A model generated the notes under the pieces. That model saw nothing but the letters and a program-made list of their open reading frames with translations, was not told the origin of the DNA and searched no databases. Position numbers and translations under genes: made by a program. From Planococcus maitriensis (GTDB lineage: Bacteria; Bacillota; Bacilli; Bacillales_A; Planococcaceae): a stretch of DNA of 64,000 bases. Position 1 is the first letter of the stretch; every line of letters begins with the position of its first letter. Below are positions 43,037-50,923 of the stretch, in pieces. The stretch is from the NCBI RefSeq assembly GCF_003289925.1, contig NZ_QLZQ01000001.1, forward strand, positions 186,001-250,000. The letters run 5' to 3'.

Positions 43037-44140
43037 ATGGCAATCAAATTTACATCTGCTGAAGAAATTGCAGAGAAAGTGATGAACAATGAATCTGTTG
43101 CCATTCTCGATGTCCGCAGTAAAGAAGATGTGGAGAATTGGCATGTAGAAGGCAGCAATGTCGAGCTGCATAATATTCCGTTCAATAAAATAGAAGAAAG
43201 CAGTGAAGAAATCGGCAAGCTGCCGAAAGAAAAACCGTTGTACACGATGTGCGCGAAAGGCAATACTTCGAAGAAAGCGGCCGAATATCTGCAGAATCAA
43301 GGCTTTGAAAACGTCATTTCGATTGAAGGCGGGATGGCATCCTGGAGCGAGCAGCTGGAACCGGTGAAAATCGGGGACTTGAAGAGCGGGGGCGCCATCT
43401 ATCAATTTGTCCGTGTCGGCAAGGGCTGTTTGTCTTACTTGGTCGAATCGGATGGCGAAGCGGCACGAATGACCGAACCGTATGAAAACTTCGCAAAAGA
43501 GCATTCGGCGAAAATCACTCATGTGTTGGATACCCATCTCCATGCCGACCACATTTCGGGAGGCAGAAAACTGGCCGAACAATTCGGCGCACAGTACCAT
43601 TTGCCACCGGAAGACGCAGATGAAGTGGTATTCGGTTATGAACCAGTTGAAGACGGAACAACCGTGGAAGTAGGAAAAGCCAAGATCAAGGCATTCTATT
43701 CGCCTGGCCATACGATCGGCAGCACCTCATTTATCGTCGACGATGAATACTTGCTGACAGGCGATATTTTGTTCATTGAATCAATCGGCCGTCCGGACCT
43801 TGCAGGGAAAGCGACAGATTGGGCAGAAGACCTGCATGAAACCCTTTATGGACGCTACGATAATTTGCCGAAAGAACTGATCGTTTTGCCTGCCCATTAT
43901 GCCGACATCAAAGAAATGAACGAGGACGGCAGTGTCCACAAGAAACTCAGTGAGCTGTACAAGCAAAACGAAGGGCTCAATATTGATGATGAAGAACGCT
44001 TCATCAAGCGGGTGACGGAAAACTTGAAAGAGCAACCGAACGCCTATGAAGATATCCGTAAAACGAACATGGGGAAAATCACCCCGTCGGAAGACGAGCA
44101 AAAAGAAATGGAAACCGGCCCGAACAACTGCGCAGTCTAA
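43037..44140 (+). CDS. Rhodanese / metallo-beta-lactamase fusion (persulfide dioxygenase-like), copy 1
   Basis: 367 aa. N-terminal rhodanese domain (about 1-105) with loop cysteine in TMCAKGNTSK, then a glyoxalase II-like metallo-beta-lactamase domain with metal motif [36 protein letters not shown] and LPAH. Expected to oxidise low-molecular-weight persulfides to sulfite, like ETHE1/CstB, though CstB has its dioxygenase domain first. Compared with the paralogue at 46629 it lacks five residues (VIDAT) in the conserved strand after EAA, so its fold or activity may differ. ATG 43037 follows GGAGGGA. Confidence 0.85.
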   Translation: MAIKFTSAEEIAEKVMNNESVAILDVRSKEDVENWHVEGSNVELHNIPFNKIEESSEEIGKLPKEKPLYTMCAKGNTSKKAAEYLQNQGFENVISIEGGMASWSEQLEPVKIGDLKSGGAIYQFVRVGKGCLSYLVESDGEAARMTEPYENFAKEHSAKITHVLDTHLHADHISGGRKLAEQFGAQYHLPPEDADEVVFGYEPVEDGTTVEVGKAKIKAFYSPGHTIGSTSFIVDDEYLLTGDILFIESIGRPDLAGKATDWAEDLHETLYGRYDNLPKELIVLPAHYADIKEMNEDGSVHKKLSELYKQNEGLNIDDEERFIKRVTENLKEQPNAYEDIRKTNMGKITPSEDEQKEMETGPNNCAV

Positions 44141-44158
44141 GCAGTGCCGGCTATATAA

Positions 44159-44187
44159 AGGTCCCCGCTGTATTGGCGGGGACTTTC
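44159..44187 (+). terminator. Terminator after the first rhodanese/MBL gene
   Basis: AAGGTCCCCGC / GCGGGGACTTT with loop TGTATTG. The T-tract is short. Confidence 0.75.
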
Positions 44188-44238
44188 CGTGTTAAACTAA
44201 CATCAGGCAAAGCGAAAAATACCCAGTGAGTTTTTCGT

Positions 44239-44267
44239 TTGACATTATACCCTAAGGGGTATATTAT
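44239..44267 (+). promoter_or_regulatory. cstR promoter with CstR operator in the spacer
   Basis: TTGACA (44239-44244), 17-base spacer, TATTAT (44262-44267). The spacer contains ATACCCTAAGGGGTAT (44247-44262), the palindrome recognised by CsoR/CstR-family repressors. This layout predicts tight autoregulation. Confidence 0.75.
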
Positions 44268-44313
44268 TGAACATAACAACTTCAATATATATTTTGAACA
44301 GGAGGCTTGTCTG

Positions 44314-44574
44314 ATGGAATACGATAAAAAGATTGAAAACCGCCTCAAGCGGATCGAAGGCCAATTGCGCGGCGTCATCAAAATGGTCGAAGCAGACGGT
44401 GAATGCCGTGATGTAGTGACCCAGCTTTCGGCAGTGAGAAGCGCAGTGGACCGGACGATCGGAGTCATTGTCAGTGAAAACCTGCAATCTTGTGTGCGCG
44501 ACAGTCTGCAAAAAGGCGAAAATACAGAAGACGTCGTGAAAGAAGCGGTCGAGCTTCTCGTAAAAAGCCGATAA
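44314..44574 (+). CDS. cstR: CstR-type persulfide-sensing repressor (CsoR family)
   Basis: 86 aa all-helical DUF156 repressor. It keeps Cys31 (DGECRDVV) and Cys60 (NLQSCVRD), but the copper-ligand His of CsoR, four residues before the second cysteine, is Asn56, so it should sense sulfane sulfur by forming di- or trisulfide links between subunits rather than copper. Both cysteine numbers coincide with S. aureus CstR. ATG 44314 follows CAGGAGGC; the frame upstream runs through the promoter. It would repress its own gene and the four operator-bearing units of this region. Confidence 0.9.
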   Translation: MEYDKKIENRLKRIEGQLRGVIKMVEADGECRDVVTQLSAVRSAVDRTIGVIVSENLQSCVRDSLQKGENTEDVVKEAVELLVKSR

Positions 44575-44604
44575 GGCAGTATAAAAGAAAAAAGAAGTTT
44601 GCTG

Positions 44605-44647
44605 TTGACATAGTAGAATAGATGCTTTAATATACCCTATAGGGTAT
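44605..44647 (+). promoter_or_regulatory. Promoter and perfect CstR operator for the sulfur operon
   Basis: TTGACA (44605-44610), 17 bases, TAATAT (44628-44633). A perfect 16-bp palindrome ATACCCTATAGGGTAT (44632-44647) overlaps the -10 end and start site. Confidence 0.75.
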
Positions 44648-44697
44648 TAGAAAGAGTGCGGCGCCACTATAAAACGTTCTTTTTTTTGGAATAAAAT

Positions 44698-44713
44698 ATA
44701 CCCATAGGGGTAA
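44698..44713. promoter_or_regulatory. Second CstR-like operator before the DsrE gene
   Basis: ATACCCATAGGGGTAA, near-palindromic with the same half-sites, between the promoter at 44605 and the ATG at 44734. Two sites 66 bp apart suggest cooperative repression. Confidence 0.65.
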
Positions 44714-44733
44714 TTATTGGAGGGATTTACAGA

Positions 44734-45213
44734 ATGGCAGAACAAAAGAAGACAACAATCGTACTTTTCAGCGGAGACTATGACAAAGCAATGGCCGCTT
44801 ACATCATAGCAAACGGAGCAGCGGCTTATGATCACGAAGTTACCATTTTCCATACGTTCTGGGGATTGAACGCATTGCGCAAAGAAAATCCGCCAGCCAT
44901 CAAAAAAGGCCGTCTCGAAACGATGTTCTCGAAAATGATGCCGCGCGGAGCCGATAAGCTTGGGCTTTCCAATATGCAATTCGGGGGCATGGGCCCGAAA
45001 CTGATCAAGCAAGTCATGAAAAAGCATAACGCAATGCCTTTGCCGGACCTGATCGAGATGGCGCAGGAGCAAGACATTAAATTGGTTGCCTGCACGATGA
45101 CAATGGATCTTCTCGGCTTGCAAAAAGAAGAGCTCTTGGATGAAATCGAATACGCTGGCGTAGCTGCTTATCTTGGCGACGCAGAAGACGGCAACGTCAA
45201 CTTGTTTATCTAA
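44734..45213 (+). CDS. DsrE/F-like sulfur-carrier protein (DsrE2 type)
   Basis: 159 aa DsrE/DsrF-like fold: TTIVLFSGDYDKAMAAYIIANGAAAYDHEVTIFHTFWGL at the N-terminus, GGMGPKLIKQVMKKHN in the middle and the conserved cysteine in DIKLVACTMTMDLLGL (about 131), which can carry a persulfide. DsrE2 proteins relay sulfur with TusA and rhodanese partners, both encoded next. First gene after two CstR-like operators. ATG 44734 follows GGAGGGATTTAC. Confidence 0.88.
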   Translation: MAEQKKTTIVLFSGDYDKAMAAYIIANGAAAYDHEVTIFHTFWGLNALRKENPPAIKKGRLETMFSKMMPRGADKLGLSNMQFGGMGPKLIKQVMKKHNAMPLPDLIEMAQEQDIKLVACTMTMDLLGLQKEELLDEIEYAGVAAYLGDAEDGNVNLFI

Positions 45214-45242
45214 CTCCCAAACGTGGAAAGGATGAAGAATAA

Positions 45243-45608
45243 ATGGAATGGTTGCTATGGATTGCAGTCGGGATCATTGCCTATTTCGCGATCTCCCGCT
45301 TTACTGCCCCGACTAAAGGAATCAAGACGATGTCCACTGACGAACTGAAACCTGCACTCGGCAAGAAGGACAAGCAGTATATCGATGTCCGGACGCCTGC
45401 AGAGTTCAAGGCTAACCATATTAAGGGCTTCAAGAACATTCCATTGAATGATTTGCCGAAGCGTGTAAATGAATTGTCGAAGGACAAAGAAACGCTGGTC
45501 ATCTGCCAAAGCGGCATGCGCAGCAGCAGAGCGAGCCAATTATTGAAGAAAAACGGGTTTACCAATATAGTGAATATCAGAGGCGGAATGAGCAGTTACC
45601 GCGGATAA
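45243..45608 (+). CDS. Membrane-anchored rhodanese
   Basis: 121 aa. An N-terminal membrane segment (about 2-20) is followed by a rhodanese domain with the six-residue active loop starting at Cys in VICQSGMRSSRA and the family patterns YIDVRTPAEF and GGMSSYRG. Transfers sulfane sulfur, here tethered to the membrane. ATG 45243 follows GGAAAGGATG. Confidence 0.88.
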   Translation: MEWLLWIAVGIIAYFAISRFTAPTKGIKTMSTDELKPALGKKDKQYIDVRTPAEFKANHIKGFKNIPLNDLPKRVNELSKDKETLVICQSGMRSSRASQLLKKNGFTNIVNIRGGMSSYRG

Positions 45609-45626
45609 TTTGAGGAGGAATTTAAC

Positions 45627-45923
45627 ATGAAAAGCATGACTACACAAGAAGTTCAGGAATACATCAAAAACAACCCCGAGGCATCGCTGATCGATGTGCG
45701 CGAAACGGAAGAAGTCGCTGCAGGAAAAATTCCTGGAGCTGAGCACATTCCATTAGGCTTGTTGGAATTCCGTTTGCAGGATATCGATAAATCAAAAGAG
45801 CATATCATGGTCTGCCGTTCGGGCAACCGCAGTGGACAGGCGACCCGCTTTCTTGAAGACCGCGGCTATAACGTCATCAATATGGACGGCGGGATGTTGG
45901 ACTGGGAAGGCGACACCGAGTAA
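45627..45923 (+). CDS. Soluble single-domain rhodanese
   Basis: 98 aa rhodanese with LIDVRETEEVAAGKIPGAEHIPLG and catalytic loop VCRSGNRSGQA (Cys about 64), ending GGMLDWEGDTE. No targeting signal. ATG 45627 follows TGAGGAGGAA, 18 bases after the preceding rhodanese, so it is co-transcribed. One of five rhodanese domains in 4.5 kb. Confidence 0.9.
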   Translation: MKSMTTQEVQEYIKNNPEASLIDVRETEEVAAGKIPGAEHIPLGLLEFRLQDIDKSKEHIMVCRSGNRSGQATRFLEDRGYNVINMDGGMLDWEGDTE

Positions 45924-45967
45924 TCTTCAGCCGCAGGCACTGATTTATAAAAGGAGGAAAATGATTA

Positions 45968-46525
45968 ATGGTTCAAACAGATAAAGTATTGGACGCTAAA
46001 GGGCTTGCATGCCCAATGCCGATCGTTAAGACGAAAAAAGCGATGAAAGACCTGGCTTCCGGCGATGTGCTGGAAGTCCAGGCAACCGATAAAGGGTCAA
46101 CAGCCGATTTGCAGGCATGGGCAAAGAGCTCAGGCCACGAATACATCGGCACGGAAACAGAAGGAGACGTCTTGCTTCATTATTTGCGCAAAGACGGCGC
46201 AAATGAAGTAGAAGAGACGATTGAAATCCCTGAAGTATCACTCGCTGATTTTCAAGCACGGGTTGAAAACGGTGATTCGTTGAACATTTTGGATGTTCGC
46301 GAGCAAGAAGAATACGATGAAGCGCATATCCCTGGCGTCAAGCATATTCCGCTCGGTGAAGTGGAAAACCGCATGAACGAATTGGATCAAGACCAAGAAA
46401 TTTACATCATCTGCTATTCAGGCCGCAGAAGCGGAGTTGCTGGCGATATGATGGCGAAAAAAGGCTTTAAAAACTTGTACAATGTGGTACCAGGCATGCG
46501 TGATTGGACTGGCAAAACCGAGTAA
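45968..46525 (+). CDS. TusA-rhodanese fusion (CstA-like)
   Basis: 185 aa. The N-terminal TusA domain (about 1-78) has sulfur-carrying Cys in DAKGLACPMPIVKTKKAM; the C-terminal rhodanese domain (about 90-183) has active loop ICYSGRRSGVA. S. aureus CstA combines rhodanese, TusA and DsrE domains; here DsrE is a separate gene at 44734 and the order of the fused domains differs. It probably passes sulfur between the two domains. ATG 45968 follows AAAGGAGGAAAATGATT. Confidence 0.9.
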   Translation: MVQTDKVLDAKGLACPMPIVKTKKAMKDLASGDVLEVQATDKGSTADLQAWAKSSGHEYIGTETEGDVLLHYLRKDGANEVEETIEIPEVSLADFQARVENGDSLNILDVREQEEYDEAHIPGVKHIPLGEVENRMNELDQDQEIYIICYSGRRSGVAGDMMAKKGFKNLYNVVPGMRDWTGKTE

Positions 46526-46605
46526 TCGGGCCAGTCCTGGCACCAAGCCGGAATGTTCTATGCAAGCTTGAGAAATATAGGCATTAATTTTTTTTGAAAT
46601 AAAAA

Positions 46606-46621
46606 ATACCCCGGGAGGTAA
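46606..46621. promoter_or_regulatory. Degenerate CstR-like operator overlapping the ribosome binding site of rhodanese/MBL copy 2
   Basis: ATACCCCGGGAGGTAA keeps the ATACC..GGTA(A) half-sites, but its GGGAGG also serves as Shine-Dalgarno for ATG 46629. The match is weaker than the others and may be coincidental. Confidence 0.4.
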
Positions 46622-46628
46622 TTAATAG

Positions 46629-47750
46629 ATGTCAGTAAAAGCAATGACCGCGGCGCAAGTAGCCCGCAAAGTAATTGATAACGAACCATTGTTCATCCTT
46701 GATGTCCGCAACGGCGACGCATTCGCCGATTGGAAAATCGAAGGCGGCAACATCCAGTACTTGAACATCCCATATTTTGATTTATTAGACGGCGTTGAAG
46801 AAGTCATCGATCAATTGCCGAAAGACCGCGATATTTTGGTTGTCTGTGCCAAAGAAGGATCTTCCATCATGGTCGCAGATATGCTTGCAGATGAAGGCGT
46901 GGAAACGGCTTACCTGTCAGGCGGCATGAAAGCATGGAGCGAGCACTTGGAGCCGGTGAAAGTCGGCGATTTGAACGATGGCGGAGAGCTTTACCAATTC
47001 GTCCGCATCGGCAAAGGCTGCTTGTCTTACATGGCGATTTCCGGCGTGGAAGCGGCAGTCATTGACGCGACTCGCATGACGGATGTCTTCTTGAACTTCG
47101 CGCAGGAAAAAGGCGCACAAATCAAGCACGTATTCGATTCACATCTTCATGCAGACCATATCTCAGGCGGCCGCAAAATCGCACAAGCGACAGGCGCTAC
47201 GTATTACTTGCCGCCGGCTGATGCTGAAGAAGTGGTATTCGAATATACACCACTTGAAGGTGGCTTCGAAGCAGTAGTTGGCAGCTCGAAAGTCGAAGCG
47301 CTCTATTCGCCAGGACACACCATCGGTTCGACTTCATTTATCGTCGATGATCAATACTTGATGACAGGCGATATCCTGTTCATCGATTCCATCGGACGCC
47401 CGGACCTTGCAGGACTAGCGGAAGACTGGGTCGGTGATTTGCGCGAATCCCTATACAGCCGCTACCAGGCGCTTGCAAACGAATTGTCTGTTCTGCCGGC
47501 TCACTTCATGATCATGGATGAGTTGAACGAAGACGGTAGCGTCGCCAAAAAATTGGGCGACTTGTTCAACGAAAACCACGGCTTGAATATCGAAGATGAG
47601 CAGGAATTCCGCGATATGGTAACGAAAAACTTGCCACCGCAGCCGAATGCTTACGAAGATATCCGCAAAACCAATATGGGCAAGATTACACCAGAAAACG
47701 AAATGCAACGTGAAATGGAAATCGGCCCGAACCGCTGCGCCGTACGTTAA
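46629..47750 (+). CDS. Rhodanese / metallo-beta-lactamase fusion (persulfide dioxygenase-like), copy 2
   Basis: 373 aa paralogue of the gene at 43037 with the same order: rhodanese domain (about 1-105, loop VVCAKEGSS) then metallo-beta-lactamase domain ([40 protein letters not shown]). It retains the strand [12 protein letters not shown] missing in copy 1. Expected to convert thiol persulfide and oxygen to sulfite, which the TauE exporter downstream could remove. ATG 46629 follows GGGAGGTAATTA. Confidence 0.88.
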   Translation: MSVKAMTAAQVARKVIDNEPLFILDVRNGDAFADWKIEGGNIQYLNIPYFDLLDGVEEVIDQLPKDRDILVVCAKEGSSIMVADMLADEGVETAYLSGGMKAWSEHLEPVKVGDLNDGGELYQFVRIGKGCLSYMAISGVEAAVIDATRMTDVFLNFAQEKGAQIKHVFDSHLHADHISGGRKIAQATGATYYLPPADAEEVVFEYTPLEGGFEAVVGSSKVEALYSPGHTIGSTSFIVDDQYLMTGDILFIDSIGRPDLAGLAEDWVGDLRESLYSRYQALANELSVLPAHFMIMDELNEDGSVAKKLGDLFNENHGLNIEDEQEFRDMVTKNLPPQPNAYEDIRKTNMGKITPENEMQREMEIGPNRCAVR

Positions 47751-47844
47751 GTTTTACCGATTACGAATTGGATAAAGAGTCAAAAAGAGCGATGAAATCA
47801 ATCCAGGCGGTCGCTTTCATCTGAGATAGTCAAATAGATATGTA

Positions 47845-47950
47845 ACAAAACAGCGCAGACTCCTTGGGGAGCAGCGAAGTGCTGAAATCCATTCGGGCGC
47901 CTAGCCCGAATTAGTTCAGCGCGAGCCCCCAGGAAAGCTAGCTGTTTTGT
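47845..47950. repeat. Structured palindromic repeat bounded by ACAAAACAGC / GCTGTTTTGT
   Basis: 106 bp noncoding element with four nested helices: perfect 10-bp ends (47845-47854 with 47941-47950), TCCT/AGGA plus GGGG/CCCC (47861-47869 with 47926-47934), GCTGAA/TTCAGC (47881-47886 with 47915-47920) and ATTCGGGC/GCCCGAAT (47891-47898 with 47904-47911). It looks like a miniature inverted-repeat element or a stable noncoding RNA. I recall similar AAAACAGCGCAGACTCC-type repeats in Bacillaceae genomes but cannot check here. It would also terminate transcription between the MBL gene and tusA poorly, having no T-run. Confidence 0.7.
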
Positions 47951-48030
47951 GGAATATCGACTGTAGTGAAATTGCATTTAGACTTATATAGCAAGTAACT
48001 ATAATAAAACATTCTAAAGGAGAGATTTTG

Positions 48031-48258
48031 ATGAACGCAGATAAAGTACTAGACGCAAAAGGCTTGGCTTGCCCAATGCCGATCGTAAAAACAAGAAAAG
48101 AAATGAAAGACATGGATTCCGGGCAAGTCTTGGAAATCCAAGCAACAGATAAAGGCGCTTCAGCAGATTTGACTGCTTGGGCAAAATCAGGCGGCCACGA
48201 GCTCTTGGAACAGCAAGTCGATGGCGACGTGCTGAAGTTCTGGATCAAAAAGGGCTGA
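48031..48258 (+). CDS. tusA: TusA-family sulfur carrier
   Basis: 75 aa. The sequence NADKVLDAKGLACPMPIVKTRKEMKDM carries the persulfide-bearing Cys. It is nearly identical to the TusA half of the fusion at 45968 over its first 35 residues, so one is probably a duplicate of the other. ATG 48031 is 7 bases after AAAGGAGA; the TTG just before it is less likely. Single gene after the structured repeat, ended by a terminator. Confidence 0.9.
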   Translation: MNADKVLDAKGLACPMPIVKTRKEMKDMDSGQVLEIQATDKGASADLTAWAKSGGHELLEQQVDGDVLKFWIKKG

Positions 48259-48264
48259 AGAGTG

Positions 48265-48292
48265 AAGGGCATCGAATGATGTCCTTTTCTTT
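48265..48292 (+). terminator. Terminator after tusA
   Basis: AAGGGCATC / GATGTCCTT with loop GAAT and a TTTTCTTTTT tract. Confidence 0.85.
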
Positions 48293-48459
48293 TTACCGTT
48301 TTTTAGCTGAAATTGTTGACACAATGCAAAAATGACCGGAACGGCGGGAGCTGATGCGGCTGTATCCCTCCTGCAGAATAGGCTTTTGCGATGGGCGTTC
48401 ATGCTTCATTGCATAGGCATGCCATACAAGCGTTGCTTATTCGATAGGAGGGGGTAATT

Positions 48460-50139
48460 GTGTTGAAAAAATGGATTCCGGCTATTGAGTGGCTGGGCAG
48501 CTACAAAAAATCAGATTTGAGCGGTGACTTGAATGCTGGCTTGATCGTCGCCATCATGCTCATTCCGCAGGGGATGGCTTATGCGATGCTGGCGGGATTG
48601 CCGCCGGTGATCGGCCTTTACGCCTCGACGGTCCCGCTCATCATTTACGCATTGTTCGGTACATCGAGGCAGCTCGCTGTCGGGCCGGTGGCGATGGTCT
48701 CCTTGCTGGTACTGTCCGGTGTCTCGCTATTGGCGGAACCGGGCACGGACGAATACATCTCCCTGGCGCTGTTGCTGATGCTGATGATCGGGGTGTTCCA
48801 GCTGCTATTGGGCGTCTTCAAGCTTGGCTTCGTCGTCAATTTCCTGTCCCATGCAGTCATCAGCGGATTTACGTCTGCGGCTGCCATCATTATCGGCCTC
48901 AGCCAATTGAAGCATTTGATCGGCGTCAGCCTGGAAGCCGATAAAAACGTCTTCCTGATTATCGGTGAAACGATTCGGCGTGCCGGGGAAATCAATCCTG
49001 CAACATTGGCCATTGGCGTGGGCAGTATCGTTTTGTTGATCCTCATGAAAAAATACGTCAAGAAAATACCAGGCCCGCTAGTGGTCGTTGTATTGAGCAT
49101 CTTGGCTGTCTATCTTTTCAATCTGAACGGCCTAGGGGTGAAAATCGTCGGGGAAGTGCCTGCCGGCTTGCCGTCTTCATCCTTGCCTGCCTTTCAGATG
49201 GATGCATTGATAGCGCTAGTGCCGATTGCCTTGACGATTTCGTTTATCGGGTATATGGAATCGATTGCAATGGCTAAGGCGATCGCAGCGAAAGAAAAGT
49301 ACAAGATCGATCCCGACCGTGAATTGATCGGGATCGGCTTGGCCAATGTCGGGGGCTCCTTTTTCGCAGGCTATCCCGTAACAGGAGGGTTTTCGCGGTC
49401 TGCCGTCAACTATCAGGCGGGGGCGCGGACACTACTCGCATCGATCATCACCGCCTTGCTGATCATCCTGACCTTGTTGTTCTTTACAGGCTTGTTCTAC
49501 TATTTGCCGAATGCAGTGCTGGCTGCGATCATCATGGTCGCTGTCTACAGCTTGATCGATGCCAAAGAGCTGAAATACCTGTTCAAAGTGAATAGAGTGG
49601 ATGGCCTGACATGGTTATTGACGTTCCTGGCGACATTATTGATCGGCATCGAGCAGGGCATCATTGCAGGGGCGATTTTTTCCTTGCTCGTCTTTATCCG
49701 CCGCAGCGCTTACCCGCACGTAGCCGAACTCGGTTATTTGCCGGAAGAAGACGTGTACCGCAATACGGATCGGTATCCGGATGCCGAGACGGATCCCGAA
49801 ATTCTCATTTTCCGTGTAGATGCCTCGCTTTATTTCGCCAATATGACGTTTTTGGAAGAGCAGCTTTGCAAAAGGCTCGCAGAAAAACCCGAGACGAAAT
49901 GGGTCGTCTTCGATTTCTCCAGTGTCAATTCCATTGATGCCGTCGCAATCCATGCGCTTGAAGACCTGATGGAGCAATGCCAGTCCGGCAAAGTGGAAAT
50001 GGTCTTCTCAGGCATCAAGAATACGGTATTGGATGTCCTGAAACGTGCGGATTGGGAACGTAAATACGGCGGCAGCATCCATTATATGAGCATTGAAGAT
50101 GCATTGTCTTCAATCAAGGGCAAGGAGGAGCGGCAGTGA
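48460..50139 (+). CDS. SulP-family anion transporter with STAS domain
   Basis: 559 aa. A transmembrane domain of about 10-14 helices (residues 1-410) has the SulP signature GDLNAGLIVAIMLIPQGMAYAMLAGLPPVIGLYAS; the cytoplasmic STAS domain (about 440-555) includes FDFSSVNSIDAVAIHALEDL. SulP members carry sulfate or bicarbonate. Here the overlapping carbonic anhydrase gene points to bicarbonate (BicA-like), although the surrounding sulfur genes leave sulfate or sulfite open. GTG 48460 follows AGGAGGGGGTAATT. Confidence 0.88.
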   Translation: MLKKWIPAIEWLGSYKKSDLSGDLNAGLIVAIMLIPQGMAYAMLAGLPPVIGLYASTVPLIIYALFGTSRQLAVGPVAMVSLLVLSGVSLLAEPGTDEYISLALLLMLMIGVFQLLLGVFKLGFVVNFLSHAVISGFTSAAAIIIGLSQLKHLIGVSLEADKNVFLIIGETIRRAGEINPATLAIGVGSIVLLILMKKYVKKIPGPLVVVVLSILAVYLFNLNGLGVKIVGEVPAGLPSSSLPAFQMDALIALVPIALTISFIGYMESIAMAKAIAAKEKYKIDPDRELIGIGLANVGGSFFAGYPVTGGFSRSAVNYQAGARTLLASIITALLIILTLLFFTGLFYYLPNAVLAAIIMVAVYSLIDAKELKYLFKVNRVDGLTWLLTFLATLLIGIEQGIIAGAIFSLLVFIRRSAYPHVAELGYLPEEDVYRNTDRYPDAETDPEILIFRVDASLYFANMTFLEEQLCKRLAEKPETKWVVFDFSSVNSIDAVAIHALEDLMEQCQSGKVEMVFSGIKNTVLDVLKRADWERKYGGSIHYMSIEDALSSIKGKEERQ

Positions 50140-50693
50140 AAAGTGCGGAGCTGAAAAAGCAGAACGAAGAGTTCATCCAAAAAATCAAGGCTCAGGACCC
50201 ATCCTATTTCGATGAATTGAAGAAAGGGCAGACGCCTGAATACTTCTTGCTGTCATGCAGTGATTCGCGCGTCAGCCCATCCGTCATCATGCAGATGCCG
50301 CTTGGGCACATGTTCGTCCATCGCAACATCGCCAACCAAGTGGTGGAAGAAGACGAAAGCTTCTCTGCCAGTTTGTATTATGCAATCCTCCATTTGAACG
50401 TCAAGAAGCTTGTCGTCAAAGGCCATACAGGCTGTGGTGGCGTAAAAGCCGCTTGGGAAGGCAATGAAGAGCCGGAACTGCAAAAATGGCTGGCTTATAT
50501 CAGGAGAGGCTTGCCGGAGAAAACTGGCGGCGGCGAACCGACCCTTGATGAGCTGTCAAAATTGAACGTGCTCAGCCAAGTGGAGCGATTGCAGCAGCAT
50601 CCGGTCTATCGGCAATATGGAAAAGGCGTTGAAATTTCCGGATGCATTTTCCATGTCGAAACCGGTGAACTGGAACAGATCTATCCAACATAG
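50136..50693 (+). CDS. Beta-class carbonic anhydrase
   Basis: 185 aa. Zinc ligands are seen as Cys in LLSCSDSRVSP (with the Asp-Arg dyad) and His/Cys in VKGHTGCGGVKAA. Interconverts CO2 and bicarbonate. Start GTG 50136 overlaps the SulP stop (GTGA), so the two are made together: the transporter supplies bicarbonate and the enzyme equilibrates it, or the reverse. Length is on the short side of the beta class but complete. Confidence 0.92.
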   Translation: MKSAELKKQNEEFIQKIKAQDPSYFDELKKGQTPEYFLLSCSDSRVSPSVIMQMPLGHMFVHRNIANQVVEEDESFSASLYYAILHLNVKKLVVKGHTGCGGVKAAWEGNEEPELQKWLAYIRRGLPEKTGGGEPTLDELSKLNVLSQVERLQQHPVYRQYGKGVEISGCIFHVETGELEQIYPT

Positions 50694-50700
50694 CTTTTGG

Positions 50701-50754
50701 AATATAAGAAATTAGCAGGTTTTCTTTTAAAGAAGATAGCTGATTTCTTATATT
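50701..50754 (+). terminator. AT-rich hairpin after the carbonic anhydrase gene
   Basis: AATATAAGAAATTAGC pairs with GCTGATTTCTTATATT at 15 of 16 positions plus one G-T. No immediate T-run, so terminator or RNA-stability role is inferred. Confidence 0.5.
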
Positions 50755-50833
50755 TCAAGCACTTTTTTATGTTTCAGCTTGACTCCGAAATGATTGCAGA
50801 AGTGTAAAGTTTCCATTTTTTAAGCAAAATCAC

Positions 50834-50861
50834 TTTGCAAATTTACCCCAGGGGGTATAAT
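50834..50861 (+). promoter_or_regulatory. tauE promoter with CstR-like operator
   Basis: TTTGCA (50834-50839), 16 bases, TATAAT (50856-50861). The spacer holds TTACCCCAGGGGGTAT (50843-50858), one mismatch from the ATACCC-N4-GGGTAT palindrome before cstR. This links the exporter to the CstR regulon. Confidence 0.68.
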
Positions 50862-50923
50862 AGGGAGTGACATTAAATAGAGGCAAGAAAAAGCATAGGG
50901 CTTTTTCAGAAAGGTGAGTTTCC

